Source: Thermoplasmata archaeon
GTDB lineage: Archaea; Thermoplasmatota; Thermoplasmata; Lutacidiplasmatales; UBA184
Assembly: GCA_030039995.1 (NCBI GenBank)
Contig: JASHUL010000039.1
Coordinates: 1-6,820 of the forward strand
Length of the DNA stretch: 6,820 nucleotides
Direction: 5' to 3'
Part shown: in pieces, positions 1 to 5,766 of the stretch
Numbering within the stretch: position 1 is the first letter of the stretch
Layout: every line of letters begins with the position of its first letter
The notes under the pieces: generated by a model
Seen by the model: only the letters and a program-made list of their open reading frames with translations
Told to the model about the DNA's origin: nothing
Database searches by the model: none
Translations under genes and position numbers: made by a program

Positions 1-108
1 CGCGATGAGCTGACCTCGCTCGGCGTCCCCGCGACCGTCGCCGTTCGCCGCGAACCGCGGCACCCGGCGCACTCGACCGACCCTCGGGCGGCTCACTGGG
101 GGCTGTAG
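1..108 (+). CDS. Possible C-terminal end of a convergent plus-strand gene (partial)
   Basis: Frame 1 is open from the left edge to a TAG at 106-108, giving 35 residues beginning RDELTSLGVPATVAVRREPR. The other two plus-strand frames stop within the first 15 bases. Most codons in this frame end in G or C, as expected for a coding frame at this base composition. If real, its last 16 bases overlap tail-to-tail with the zinc-ribbon gene on the minus strand. I recognise no family. The fragment is short and GC-rich DNA makes chance open frames common, so this is a weak call. Confidence 0.3.
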   Translation, partial: RDELTSLGVPATVAVRREPRHPAHSTDPRAAHWGL

Positions 109-947
109 AGCCCCTTGCGGCAGCGGTCGCAGATCTCCGTCTGGAAGTCCGGGACGTACCGGGGGTGGGTCTCCTGCCCGCAGGACGGACAGCGCAGTCG
201 GAGCGTGGGCGAAGGATAGCCCGAGCCGTCGGGGAGGAAGTCCATCGTGAGCGCAACCTGGCTCGCCGGCCGGTTGCCGGTCGAGCGCTCGACGGCGTCC
301 AGCATCTCGCCGAACGACCGGACGAGCGAGGCCGACTGGCGGACCGTCGCGTCCGAGTCGCTCCCGACGACCCCCAGCTGCGCGGTCGACCCGAGCGACG
401 CGAACGTCGGCATCTCATCGCCGCGGGAAGAGCGCAAGCTCGCGATCGTCTGGAGCCACCGGCGACGCGCCGGGTCCTTCAGGACCTCCGCCGGGCGGGC
501 GCGGTAGACGTAGCAGGCCCAGTACCGGTCGAACTCGGGGTCGCCGGTCTTGTAGCCGGCCAGGCTCCGCTCGGCCCGCTTCTGGCGTTCGAGGATCCGC
601 TGGAGGTCGGGGCTCATCCGCGAGAAGATCCTCGGCCGGCCGCCGATGTAGAGCCACGGGGTCTCGTAGAGGATCAGTCGCTCCGGGTCGTCCCAACGGA
701 TCGCCGTGAGGACGCTCACCGTCAGGCTCGGGTAGAAGATCGTCGGGCGGCGGTAGGAGACGAGCCAGAGCCGCCCGAACGCCTCCCCGACGAGCGGGGG
801 GTCCTGGCCGGACGGAGGCCGCGCGCCGGGCGCGACCGGGGTCGTCGGGGCGTCGTGGAACCCCGGGTTCGCCCGGAGGATCGCGGAGCGGATCCGGGCC
901 CACTGTGGGTCCCGCTCCGGCGCGTTCGGCGATCGGACGTTGGCCAC
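93..947 (-). CDS. Uncharacterised 284-residue protein with a C-terminal zinc ribbon
   Basis: I do not recognise this gene. The clearest feature is a C-terminal treble of CPSC (Cys253, Cys256) and CDRC (Cys273, Cys276), a four-cysteine zinc-ribbon spacing that probably binds one structural zinc. Residues 30-50 are rich in Pro, Gly and Ala and look like a flexible linker. Residues 52-110 form a mixed hydrophobic and aromatic region with many Trp and Tyr. Residues 112-130 look helical and charged, followed by GDPEFDRYW (135-143), a phrase loosely reminiscent of DUF3137-like proteins. No signal peptide or convincing membrane span is visible, so it is probably cytosolic. The GTG start is the first start codon after an in-frame TGA five codons upstream. 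A GGGGAG lies only 3 bases before it, which is close for a ribosome-binding site. The gene lies 102 bases downstream of the membrane-protein gene on the same strand. Function is unknown. Confidence 0.8.
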   Translation of the reverse strand: MANVRSPNAPERDPQWARIRSAILRANPGFHDAPTTPVAPGARPPSGQDPPLVGEAFGRLWLVSYRRPTIFYPSLTVSVLTAIRWDDPERLILYETPWLYIGGRPRIFSRMSPDLQRILERQKRAERSLAGYKTGDPEFDRYWACYVYRARPAEVLKDPARRRWLQTIASLRSSRGDEMPTFASLGSTAQLGVVGSDSDATVRQSASLVRSFGEMLDAVERSTGNRPASQVALTMDFLPDGSGYPSPTLRLRCPSCGQETHPRYVPDFQTEICDRCRKGLYSPQ

Positions 948-950
948 GTT

Positions 951-956
951 CTCCCC
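951..956 (-). promoter_or_regulatory. Possible ribosome-binding site for the zinc-ribbon gene
   Basis: On the minus strand this reads GGGGAG, 3 bases before the GTG start at 947. The sequence is a good anti-Shine-Dalgarno match but the spacing is shorter than usual. The start may therefore be used inefficiently, or the match may be chance. Confidence 0.3.
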
Positions 957-1026
957 GAGCCCTCAGGCCCCAACTCCGGTCGGAAGAAGAGCGTCATGGT
1001 GACCCCCGCGGGCCGACGCACGGGTG

Positions 1027-1048
1027 GGCGCCGCTCGACGCGGGCGCC
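1027..1048 (-). repeat. GC-rich hairpin just after the membrane-protein stop codon
   Basis: Two copies of the self-complementary hexamer GGCGCC lie at 1027-1032 and 1043-1048, separated by 10 bases. They can pair as a 6-bp stem with a 10-base loop, starting 1-2 bases after the TGA of the gene ending at 1050. The same bases also form a direct repeat GGGCGCCG at 1026-1033 and 1042-1049. No T-run follows on the minus strand, so this is not a canonical intrinsic terminator. It might slow transcription or protect a 3' end, or be a by-product of base composition. Confidence 0.3.
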
Positions 1049-1049
1049 G

Positions 1050-1652
1050 TCAGCGGATCGGTCGGGGCCGGATCCGGATCCGGTGCACGGAGCGGACGCC
1101 CCGGCGGTCCCGCTCCTCCAGCATCCGGTCGGAGACGGCCGCCCCGTACATCCGCGCCGCGCTGAGCAGCCGGCCGAGGGCCGCGGGCGAGAGGTTCCCG
1201 TAGATCCCCGTCGGACCTTCGAAGAACAGGTGCTCGCGCTCGTCGGCGGTCGCCTCCGGGTCGTCCCTCCGGTCGTCGATGTCGACCCGAAGGTCGGCGT
1301 CCGTCCATTTCCACCCGGTCGGGTCTCCCCAACGACGGTCGAAGACGATGCCGCCCTCGCTGGCCCGGATCCGGGCGACCGGGTTGATCAGACCGGAGTA
1401 CGCGCTCACGAACGCGACGCCGGCGCCCAGCGCGATCAGGCCGAGCGCGATACCGTACTCCACGGACGGCCCCCGGGGGGCGAGCAGGTCCGCCTCGACG
1501 AGGCCGATCGCGACGAACGCGAGACCGAGCGCGAGCCCGGTGCCGACGACCCGGACCCGCCGGCGGAAGTAGCGGTCCGCCTCGTCCCGGAGGTTCAGGT
1601 TCAGCCGGCCGACCGCCGGGGCGGCGGGTCCCGGGAGCGGGGGTTCGGCCAC
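1050..1652 (-). CDS. Two-span membrane protein with a PH-like C-terminal domain (hypothetical)
   Basis: This is a 200-residue protein of unknown function. After a Pro/Ala-rich N-terminus and a basic stretch (Arg27-Arg34), two hydrophobic segments at about 35-54 and 66-88 are likely membrane helices joined by a short loop. This layout predicts both ends in the cytosol. The remainder (about 92-180) has a beta-rich pattern: IRASEGGIVF, then GWKWTDADLRVDIDD, then HLFFEG, then a helix LSPAALGRLLSAARMYGA. That strand-turn-W-strand order ending in a helix resembles bacterial PH-like (bPH) domains; this is a pattern judgement, not a database match. The tail (181-200) is strongly basic. GTG at 1652 is the only start codon in this frame between here and hemH, and no Shine-Dalgarno precedes it. 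The gene sits 76 bases downstream of hemH on the same strand, so it may be co-transcribed or have its own promoter. No link to heme is evident. Confidence 0.78.
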   Translation of the reverse strand: MAEPPLPGPAAPAVGRLNLNLRDEADRYFRRRVRVVGTGLALGLAFVAIGLVEADLLAPRGPSVEYGIALGLIALGAGVAFVSAYSGLINPVARIRASEGGIVFDRRWGDPTGWKWTDADLRVDIDDRRDDPEATADEREHLFFEGPTGIYGNLSPAALGRLLSAARMYGAAVSDRMLEERDRRGVRSVHRIRIRPRPIR

Positions 1653-1658
1653 GGTCGC

Positions 1659-1727
1659 CGGGCAGGGGTCCGCCCGATATGAGCGGATACCCTCGCGGCC
1701 AGTAGGGAAGGTCGGGAGTCCTGCCCG
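1659..1727 (-). repeat. Nested inverted repeats filling the gap after hemH
   Basis: The gap between hemH and the membrane-protein gene is bracketed by a perfect 8-bp inverted repeat: CGGGCAGG at 1659-1666 and CCTGCCCG at 1720-1727. Inside it, GGGTCCGC (1666-1673) and GCGGATACCC (1683-1692) can pair as an 8-bp stem with a 2-base bulge and a 9-base loop. On the minus-strand transcript this would be a long stem enclosing a hairpin. There is no T-tract. It could be a processing or termination structure, an operator, or chance in GC-rich DNA. Confidence 0.35.
1676..1682 (-). promoter_or_regulatory. Possible TATA-like element for a leaderless transcript
   Basis: The minus strand reads TCATATC here, a rare AT-rich patch in this window. 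Its centre lies about 27 bases before the GTG at 1652, and that gene lacks a Shine-Dalgarno. This is the spacing expected for an archaeal TATA box driving a leaderless mRNA. No clear purine-rich BRE precedes it and the match to a consensus TATA box is partial. Confidence 0.25.
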
Positions 1728-1728
1728 T

Positions 1729-2685
1729 TCACCGACGCGACGCGACGACGGTGCCCGGCCGCGCGCCGGGGGACCGGATCCGGTCCGCGAGCGCCTCCAC
1801 GACGTCCGTCGAGTCGTTCGGCATCGGGACCCGCCGGTACTCGAGGCCGTGGCCCTCGGCGAACTCCCGGACGACGACGTCGAGGTCGTAGAGGACCTCA
1901 AGGTGGTCGAAGACGAAGCCGAACGATGCGACCCACTGGCGACGCGCGCCTTTCCGCTGCCAGTCGAGCATGACGTCCTCCAGGTCCGGTCCGAGCCACG
2001 GCTCCGTGGTGTTCCCCGCGCTCTGGAACGCGAACGACCAGCGTTCGAGCCCTCCCACCGCCCGGGCGATCGCGCCGGACGTCTCCGCGAGGATCTCGGG
2101 GTACGGGTCACCCCGGTCGCGCATCCGCTGGGGCAGGCTGTGGGCCGAGAGAAGAACGACGTCGTTCGGGTCGGGCTCCCGTTCCCGGGCCGCCCGGATC
2201 GCGCGGCTCCAGTAGCCGATCCAGTGGGGGTCGAGGTGCCAGTCGAGCCGTACGTCGACGTCGATCGGGGTCGCCGCGGCGGCGACCCCTTCTTTCACGC
2301 CGTCCAAGTACGGCTCGCTGATCCACGTCGAGGCGTACGGGGAGAGCGGGACGGCGAGGAGGTGGCGGAAGCCGGCGCGGGCGGCGTCCGGGATGACGTC
2401 CCGCAGCGCGGGTCGCCCGTGTTTGACCCCGAGGAACACGCGCGACGGTCCCCCGTCGTCCGCGAGCCGTCGCTCGAGCTTGGTGCGGAGCGACCCGAGG
2501 ATCCGGTTCTGGGGCGAACCGCCGATCCGTTCGTAGCGACGCACGTACTCCTGGACGACCTCGGGCGGCGGCGCCCGGCCGTGGAGGACCTCCGTCAGGT
2601 ACGACGGGAGGTCGCTCGCGCCGTCGGGGCTGCCGTAGCCCATCAGGAGCACGCCGGTCGGCCCGGGCGCGTCGTGCGTCGTCAC
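1729..2685 (-). CDS. hemH: Ferrochelatase, coproporphyrin-type (HemH/CpfC)
   Basis: This 318-residue protein inserts Fe2+ into a porphyrin in the cytosol. The family fold is visible end to end: VLLMGYGSP (12-20), RYERIGGSP (50-58), LGVKH (85-89), SAHSLP (180-185), NTTEPWLGPD (225-234) and GFVFDHLEVLYD (256-267). His182 and Glu263 match the catalytic pair of Bacillus subtilis ferrochelatase (His183, Glu264), and Tyr17 matches its Tyr13. The LGVKH segment resembles the Bacillus GLKH phrase more than the mitochondrial or proteobacterial sequence. With hemQ in the same operon, this points to coproporphyrin III as substrate and coproheme as product. I see no cysteine in the protein, so it lacks the Fe-S cluster found in some ferrochelatases, and its length is normal for a single-domain enzyme. 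The GTG start overlaps the hemE stop as GTGA and has the best ribosome-binding site of the operon. It is the last gene of the overlapping chain. Confidence 0.96.
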   Translation of the reverse strand: MTTHDAPGPTGVLLMGYGSPDGASDLPSYLTEVLHGRAPPPEVVQEYVRRYERIGGSPQNRILGSLRTKLERRLADDGGPSRVFLGVKHGRPALRDVIPDAARAGFRHLLAVPLSPYASTWISEPYLDGVKEGVAAAATPIDVDVRLDWHLDPHWIGYWSRAIRAAREREPDPNDVVLLSAHSLPQRMRDRGDPYPEILAETSGAIARAVGGLERWSFAFQSAGNTTEPWLGPDLEDVMLDWQRKGARRQWVASFGFVFDHLEVLYDLDVVVREFAEGHGLEYRRVPMPNDSTDVVEALADRIRSPGARPGTVVASRR

Positions 2686-3722
2686 CGTCGCCGCACCTCC
2701 CGCCCGGCCGCGTGCACGTACTCCACGAGCTCCCGGACCCGCTCGGGGTCCGTCTCGGGCAGCACGCCGTGACCCAAATTGAAGACGTGCGAACGGCCGT
2801 CCGGGATCTCGGCGAGGACCCGGGCCGCCTCCCGGCGGACGACCTCCGTCGGACCGAGGAGCGCCCCGGGGTCGAGGTTCCCCTGCAGCGGCAGCCAGTC
2901 GCCGACCCGCCGGCGGATGCTGCCGAGCGGCTCGCGCCAGTCGACGCCGAGGGCGTCCGCCCCTGTCCGGGCGAGCTGGTCGACGAGGTGCGCCGAGCCG
3001 GTCGAGAAGTAGATCGTCGGGCAGCCGGTCGGCCGGACCTGTTCGAAGACCGACCGGAGCGGGCCGAGGAGGTGGCGCTGGAAGGTCCCGGTCGAGACCG
3101 CCCCGACCCAAGTGTCGAACACCTGCAGCACCGCGGCGCCGCTCTCCGCCTGGAACCGGAGGTACGCGGCGGTCATGTCGGCGAGCCGGGCGATCAGCCG
3201 GTCGAACGTCGCGGGGTCGGAGAAGAGGAGCCGCTTGGTCTCGGTGTAATCGCGCGACGCGCGGCCCTCGATCAAGTACGCCGCGAGCGTGAACGGGCCG
3301 CCGGCGAAGCCGATGATCGGTCGCTCGGTCTCGAGCTCGAGGAAGCGGCGGATCGCCGCCCCGACGAACGGCACGGACGCCCGGGCGTCGAACGGCGTCA
3401 GCGCGTCGACGTCGGCCCGCGTGCGGATCGGGTGCGCGACGATCGGCCCGAGCCCGGGGTCGACCGAGAACGGGACCCCGAGGCCCGAGAACGGCAGGGA
3501 GATGTCGGCGAAGACGACGCCCGCGTCGACGTCGTAGCGGCGGACGGGCTCGAGCGTCACCTGGGCCGCGAGCTCGGGGCTCCGGGCGACCTCGAGGAGG
3601 GTGTGCGTCGCCCGGATCTTCCGGTACTCGGGGAGGTGGCGCCCCGCCTGCCGCATGAGCCAGATCGGGGTCGTGTCGGTCTCCTCGCCGCAGAGGGCGC
3701 GCACCAATCGGTCGCGCCTCAT
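2682..3722 (-). CDS. hemE: Uroporphyrinogen decarboxylase (HemE)
   Basis: HemE removes the four acetate carboxyl groups of uroporphyrinogen III to give coproporphyrinogen III, in the cytosol and without a cofactor. The 346 residues match the family's usual length. The first signature, PIWLMRQAGRHLPEYR, is at 19-34; Arg24 and Arg28 correspond to human Arg37 and Arg41. FADISLPF at 71-78 carries the substrate-pyrrole-binding Asp73 (human Asp86). The second signature, GFAGGPFTLAAYLIEG, is at 138-153 with Tyr149 (human Tyr164). NLGHGVLPETDPE near the end carries His318 (human His339). At the position of human Ser219 there is Thr204, a conservative change. The ATG start overlaps the hemL stop as ATGA, and the gene's own stop overlaps the hemH start. 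Its presence means coproporphyrinogen is made by the classical route; the siroheme-based Ahb route does not need HemE. Confidence 0.97.
   Translation of the reverse strand: MRRDRLVRALCGEETDTTPIWLMRQAGRHLPEYRKIRATHTLLEVARSPELAAQVTLEPVRRYDVDAGVVFADISLPFSGLGVPFSVDPGLGPIVAHPIRTRADVDALTPFDARASVPFVGAAIRRFLELETERPIIGFAGGPFTLAAYLIEGRASRDYTETKRLLFSDPATFDRLIARLADMTAAYLRFQAESGAAVLQVFDTWVGAVSTGTFQRHLLGPLRSVFEQVRPTGCPTIYFSTGSAHLVDQLARTGADALGVDWREPLGSIRRRVGDWLPLQGNLDPGALLGPTEVVRREAARVLAEIPDGRSHVFNLGHGVLPETDPERVRELVEYVHAAGREVRRR
2694..2700 (-). promoter_or_regulatory. Strong ribosome-binding site for hemH
   Basis: The minus strand reads GGAGGTG, a near-perfect anti-Shine-Dalgarno match, 8 bases before the GTG at 2685. 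It lies inside the last codons of hemE and fixes the hemH start. Confidence 0.75.
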
Positions 3723-5029
3723 CGCGCACCCCCGCGGGCGGCGCGCAGCGCCGCGAAGAGCGCCGTCCGCGCCCGAGCCAGGTCGGCCGGACGGATCGCC
3801 GCCGAGGCGAACGTCGTCTCGAGCGCCGACGGAGGAAGGTAGACGCCGCGGTCGAGCGCGGCGTGGAAGAATCGGGCGTATCTCGCCCCGTCCGAGCGGC
3901 GCGCGCTCGCCGCGTCGACGACGGGGCCCTCGGCGAAGAACACGCCCAACATCGAACCGGCGCGTTGAACGGTGAACGGGGCGACGTGGGCCGCGTCCGC
4001 GCCGTCCCGGAGGTCCGCCTCGAGCCGGGCGCCGACCCGGTCGAGCGTCCGATAGACCACCGGCGAGAGGCGTGCGAGCGTCGCGCGGCCGGCGGCCATC
4101 GCGAGGGGGTGGCCCGAGAGCGTGCCGGCCTGGTAGACCGGCCCGAGCGGGGCGACGGTCTCCATCACGTCCCGCCGTCCCCCGTAGGCCCCGATCGGCA
4201 GGCCGCCCCCGACGATCTTCCCGAGCGTGACGAGGTCGGCCGAGAGACCGAGCGACTCATGGATCGTCCCCCGTCGCAGGCGGAAGCCGGTGATCACCTC
4301 ATCGGCGATGACGAGGGCCCCGTGCTGCCGGGCGAGACGGGAGACGGTCCCGAGGAACCCCGGTAGCGGCGGCACGACGCCGATGTTCGCCGCGATCGGC
4401 TCGACCACGACCGCCGCGACCGTGTCGCCCGCGCTCTCGAAGAGGGAGGCGAGGGCGTCCGCGTCGTTGTACGGGACGACCACGGTCTCCGCGGCGACGC
4501 TCGGCGGGACCCCTGCCGAGTCCGGGAGCGCGTGGGTCGCGACGCCCGAGCCGGCACGGGCGAGGAGCCCGTCCGAGTGACCGTGGTATCCGCCCGCGAA
4601 CTTCACGACCTTCGACCGTCCCGTGAAGCCGCGAGCGACCCGGACCGCGCTCATCACCGCCTCCGTGCCCGAACTGACGAACCGCAGGCGCTCGAGCGAG
4701 GGCGCCGCCCGGCGGATCTCGGACGCGAGCCGGTGCTCGTCGGGCACCGGGGCGCCGAAGGTGAGGCCGCGCCGGGCCGCGCTTTCGACCGCCGCGACGA
4801 CCGTCGCGGGGGCGTGGCCGAGGACGTTGACGCCCCACGAGCCGACCAGGTCGAGGTACCGATGGCCGTCGACGTCCGTGAGATACGCCCCCCGCCCCGA
4901 AGCGAAGAAGACCGGGGTCCCGCCGACCGCCCGGAACGACCGGACCGGGCTGTCGACGCCCCCGGCCAGCACGCGTTCGGCGTCGCGCCAGAACGCGCGC
5001 GAGCGACGCCCCGGTGCGGTCGGGGTCAC
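3719..5029 (-). CDS. hemL: Glutamate-1-semialdehyde 2,1-aminomutase (HemL)
   Basis: HemL converts glutamate-1-semialdehyde to 5-aminolevulinate using PLP or PMP, the second step of the C5 pathway after glutamyl-tRNA reductase. It is a fold-type I aminotransferase, normally a cytosolic dimer. The 436 residues match the family length. Visible motifs are GGVDSPVRSF (23-32), typical of GSA aminotransferases and their substrate gate; SSGTEAVMSAVRVARG (119-134), which binds the cofactor phosphate; GGYHGHSD (146-153); ADEVITGFR (242-250) with Asp243 contacting the pyridine nitrogen; and TLGKIVGGGLPIGAYGG (268-284) with Lys271 as the Schiff-base lysine (Lys273 in the Synechococcus enzyme). These separate it from ornithine or GABA aminotransferases. 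The GTG start overlaps the hemQ stop as GTGA, with AAGGA 5 bases upstream. HemL without an ALA synthase fits ALA formation from glutamyl-tRNA; the reductase HemA is not in the window. Confidence 0.97.
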   Translation of the reverse strand: MTPTAPGRRSRAFWRDAERVLAGGVDSPVRSFRAVGGTPVFFASGRGAYLTDVDGHRYLDLVGSWGVNVLGHAPATVVAAVESAARRGLTFGAPVPDEHRLASEIRRAAPSLERLRFVSSGTEAVMSAVRVARGFTGRSKVVKFAGGYHGHSDGLLARAGSGVATHALPDSAGVPPSVAAETVVVPYNDADALASLFESAGDTVAAVVVEPIAANIGVVPPLPGFLGTVSRLARQHGALVIADEVITGFRLRRGTIHESLGLSADLVTLGKIVGGGLPIGAYGGRRDVMETVAPLGPVYQAGTLSGHPLAMAAGRATLARLSPVVYRTLDRVGARLEADLRDGADAAHVAPFTVQRAGSMLGVFFAEGPVVDAASARRSDGARYARFFHAALDRGVYLPPSALETTFASAAIRPADLARARTALFAALRAARGGAR

Positions 5030-5766
5030 GGGAGTCCTTCCGCCATCTCGAACATGCGGCGGGGTGCCGTCAGCACGCAGGTGAAGATCGGCGTCTCGAG
5101 CGCGGTGTACCGGCTCGACTCCGTGCCGCGCAGCTCGTTCACGAGGTCGAGGAACTCCGCGGGGTCGTCCGCCTCGAACGAGAGGATGAACTCCATGTCG
5201 TCGAGCCCGAACGAGTAGCCGGTGTGGATCTGCACCCGGGGGAACCGGTGACCGGCGCGGATGTGCTCGGCCATGATCCGACGACGCTCCTCGAACGGCA
5301 GCCCGTACCATTCGCGCTTCTTGACGAACGGATAGACGAAGAGGTACGGGCGGTCGAACGGTCGCCGGCGCGCTTCCGAACCTTCGCCCCCGTGCGCGTG
5401 CCCCCCGAGGTACTCCGACCGCCGTCCCATGCCGAGATACGAGTACGCCGTGTCGAGGTAGCCGCCGACGGGCGTGCCGACGAGTCGCGAGTGCAGCTCC
5501 TGGATCGGGCCGAGCTCCGGGCCGATCGACCAGACCATCATCTCGGCGCCGGCCTTGAGACCGGCGAGCGAGTACGTTCGGACGACCAATCCGTCCGGCG
5601 GCCCCTCGAGGAGCCGGACGAACGCGTCCCGCCCGCGGGCGCGTTCTTCCCCGGCGAGCCGGCGCCACTCGGGCCGCAGGTGAAAGAACGTGTACTTCAC
5701 GAAATCCCGCGGACCCTCGGGTTCGCCGTGCCCGCCTCCGGCCGCCGGGCCGGCCGAACCCGTCAC
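5026..5766 (-). CDS. hemQ: Coproheme decarboxylase, chlorite-dismutase family (HemQ/ChdC)
   Basis: HemQ oxidatively decarboxylates two propionates of Fe-coproporphyrin III with peroxide to give heme b, the last step of the coproporphyrin-dependent pathway. The 246 residues fit the family. A Gly-rich N-terminus (1-19) precedes the ferredoxin-like core. YPFVKKREWY (145-154) carries Tyr145, matching the catalytic tyrosine of Listeria and Staphylococcus ChdC. MAEHIRAGHRFP (165-176) carries His168, matching the proximal heme ligand (Listeria His174). Then come YSFGLDDMEF (184-193), TESSRYT (215-221) and ETPIFTC (224-230). The loop between Tyr145 and His168 is four residues shorter than in Firmicutes, as in actinobacterial forms. 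The distal region reads QIHTG with no arginine, arguing against a true chlorite dismutase. The GTG start overlaps the hemB stop as GTGA, with AGGGGG 7 bases upstream. Its place among hemB, hemL, hemE and hemH supports a biosynthetic role. Confidence 0.95.
   Translation of the reverse strand: MTGSAGPAAGGGHGEPEGPRDFVKYTFFHLRPEWRRLAGEERARGRDAFVRLLEGPPDGLVVRTYSLAGLKAGAEMMVWSIGPELGPIQELHSRLVGTPVGGYLDTAYSYLGMGRRSEYLGGHAHGGEGSEARRRPFDRPYLFVYPFVKKREWYGLPFEERRRIMAEHIRAGHRFPRVQIHTGYSFGLDDMEFILSFEADDPAEFLDLVNELRGTESSRYTALETPIFTCVLTAPRRMFEMAEGLP
5035..5041 (-). promoter_or_regulatory. Ribosome-binding site for hemL
   Basis: The minus strand reads GGAAGGA, ending 5 bases before the GTG at 5029. It lies within the last codons of hemQ and supports the overlapping hemL start. 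Confidence 0.65.

Noticed and set aside
1005..1012. The palindrome CCCGCGGG in the gap before the zinc-ribbon gene
   Set aside because: An 8-base GC palindrome is expected often by chance at this base composition and has no supporting context.
165..1682. A plus-strand open frame of about 505 codons covering both unknown genes and the gap between them
   Set aside because: Its translation is dominated by Arg, Pro, Asp and Gly with no recognisable domain. It runs antisense to frames that contain a zinc ribbon and membrane helices. GC-rich DNA with few stops explains it.
1653..1728. Intrinsic terminator after hemH
   Set aside because: Hairpins can form but no T-run follows on the minus strand, so I do not call a terminator.
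1729..3729. A single long frame through hemE and hemH, suggesting a bifunctional protein
   Set aside because: hemE is read in a different frame and ends with its own TGA at 2684-2682. The upstream part of the long frame is out-of-frame hemE sequence.
1849..3842. Long plus-strand open frames antisense to hemH and hemE
   Set aside because: They lie opposite genes with clear catalytic motifs over their full length, and their translations are low-complexity and Arg/Glu/Pro-rich. They are shadows of codon bias.
5026..5766. True chlorite dismutase instead of HemQ
   Set aside because: The distal arginine needed for chlorite breakdown is not seen, the coproheme decarboxylase tyrosine is present, and the gene is embedded in a heme-synthesis operon.
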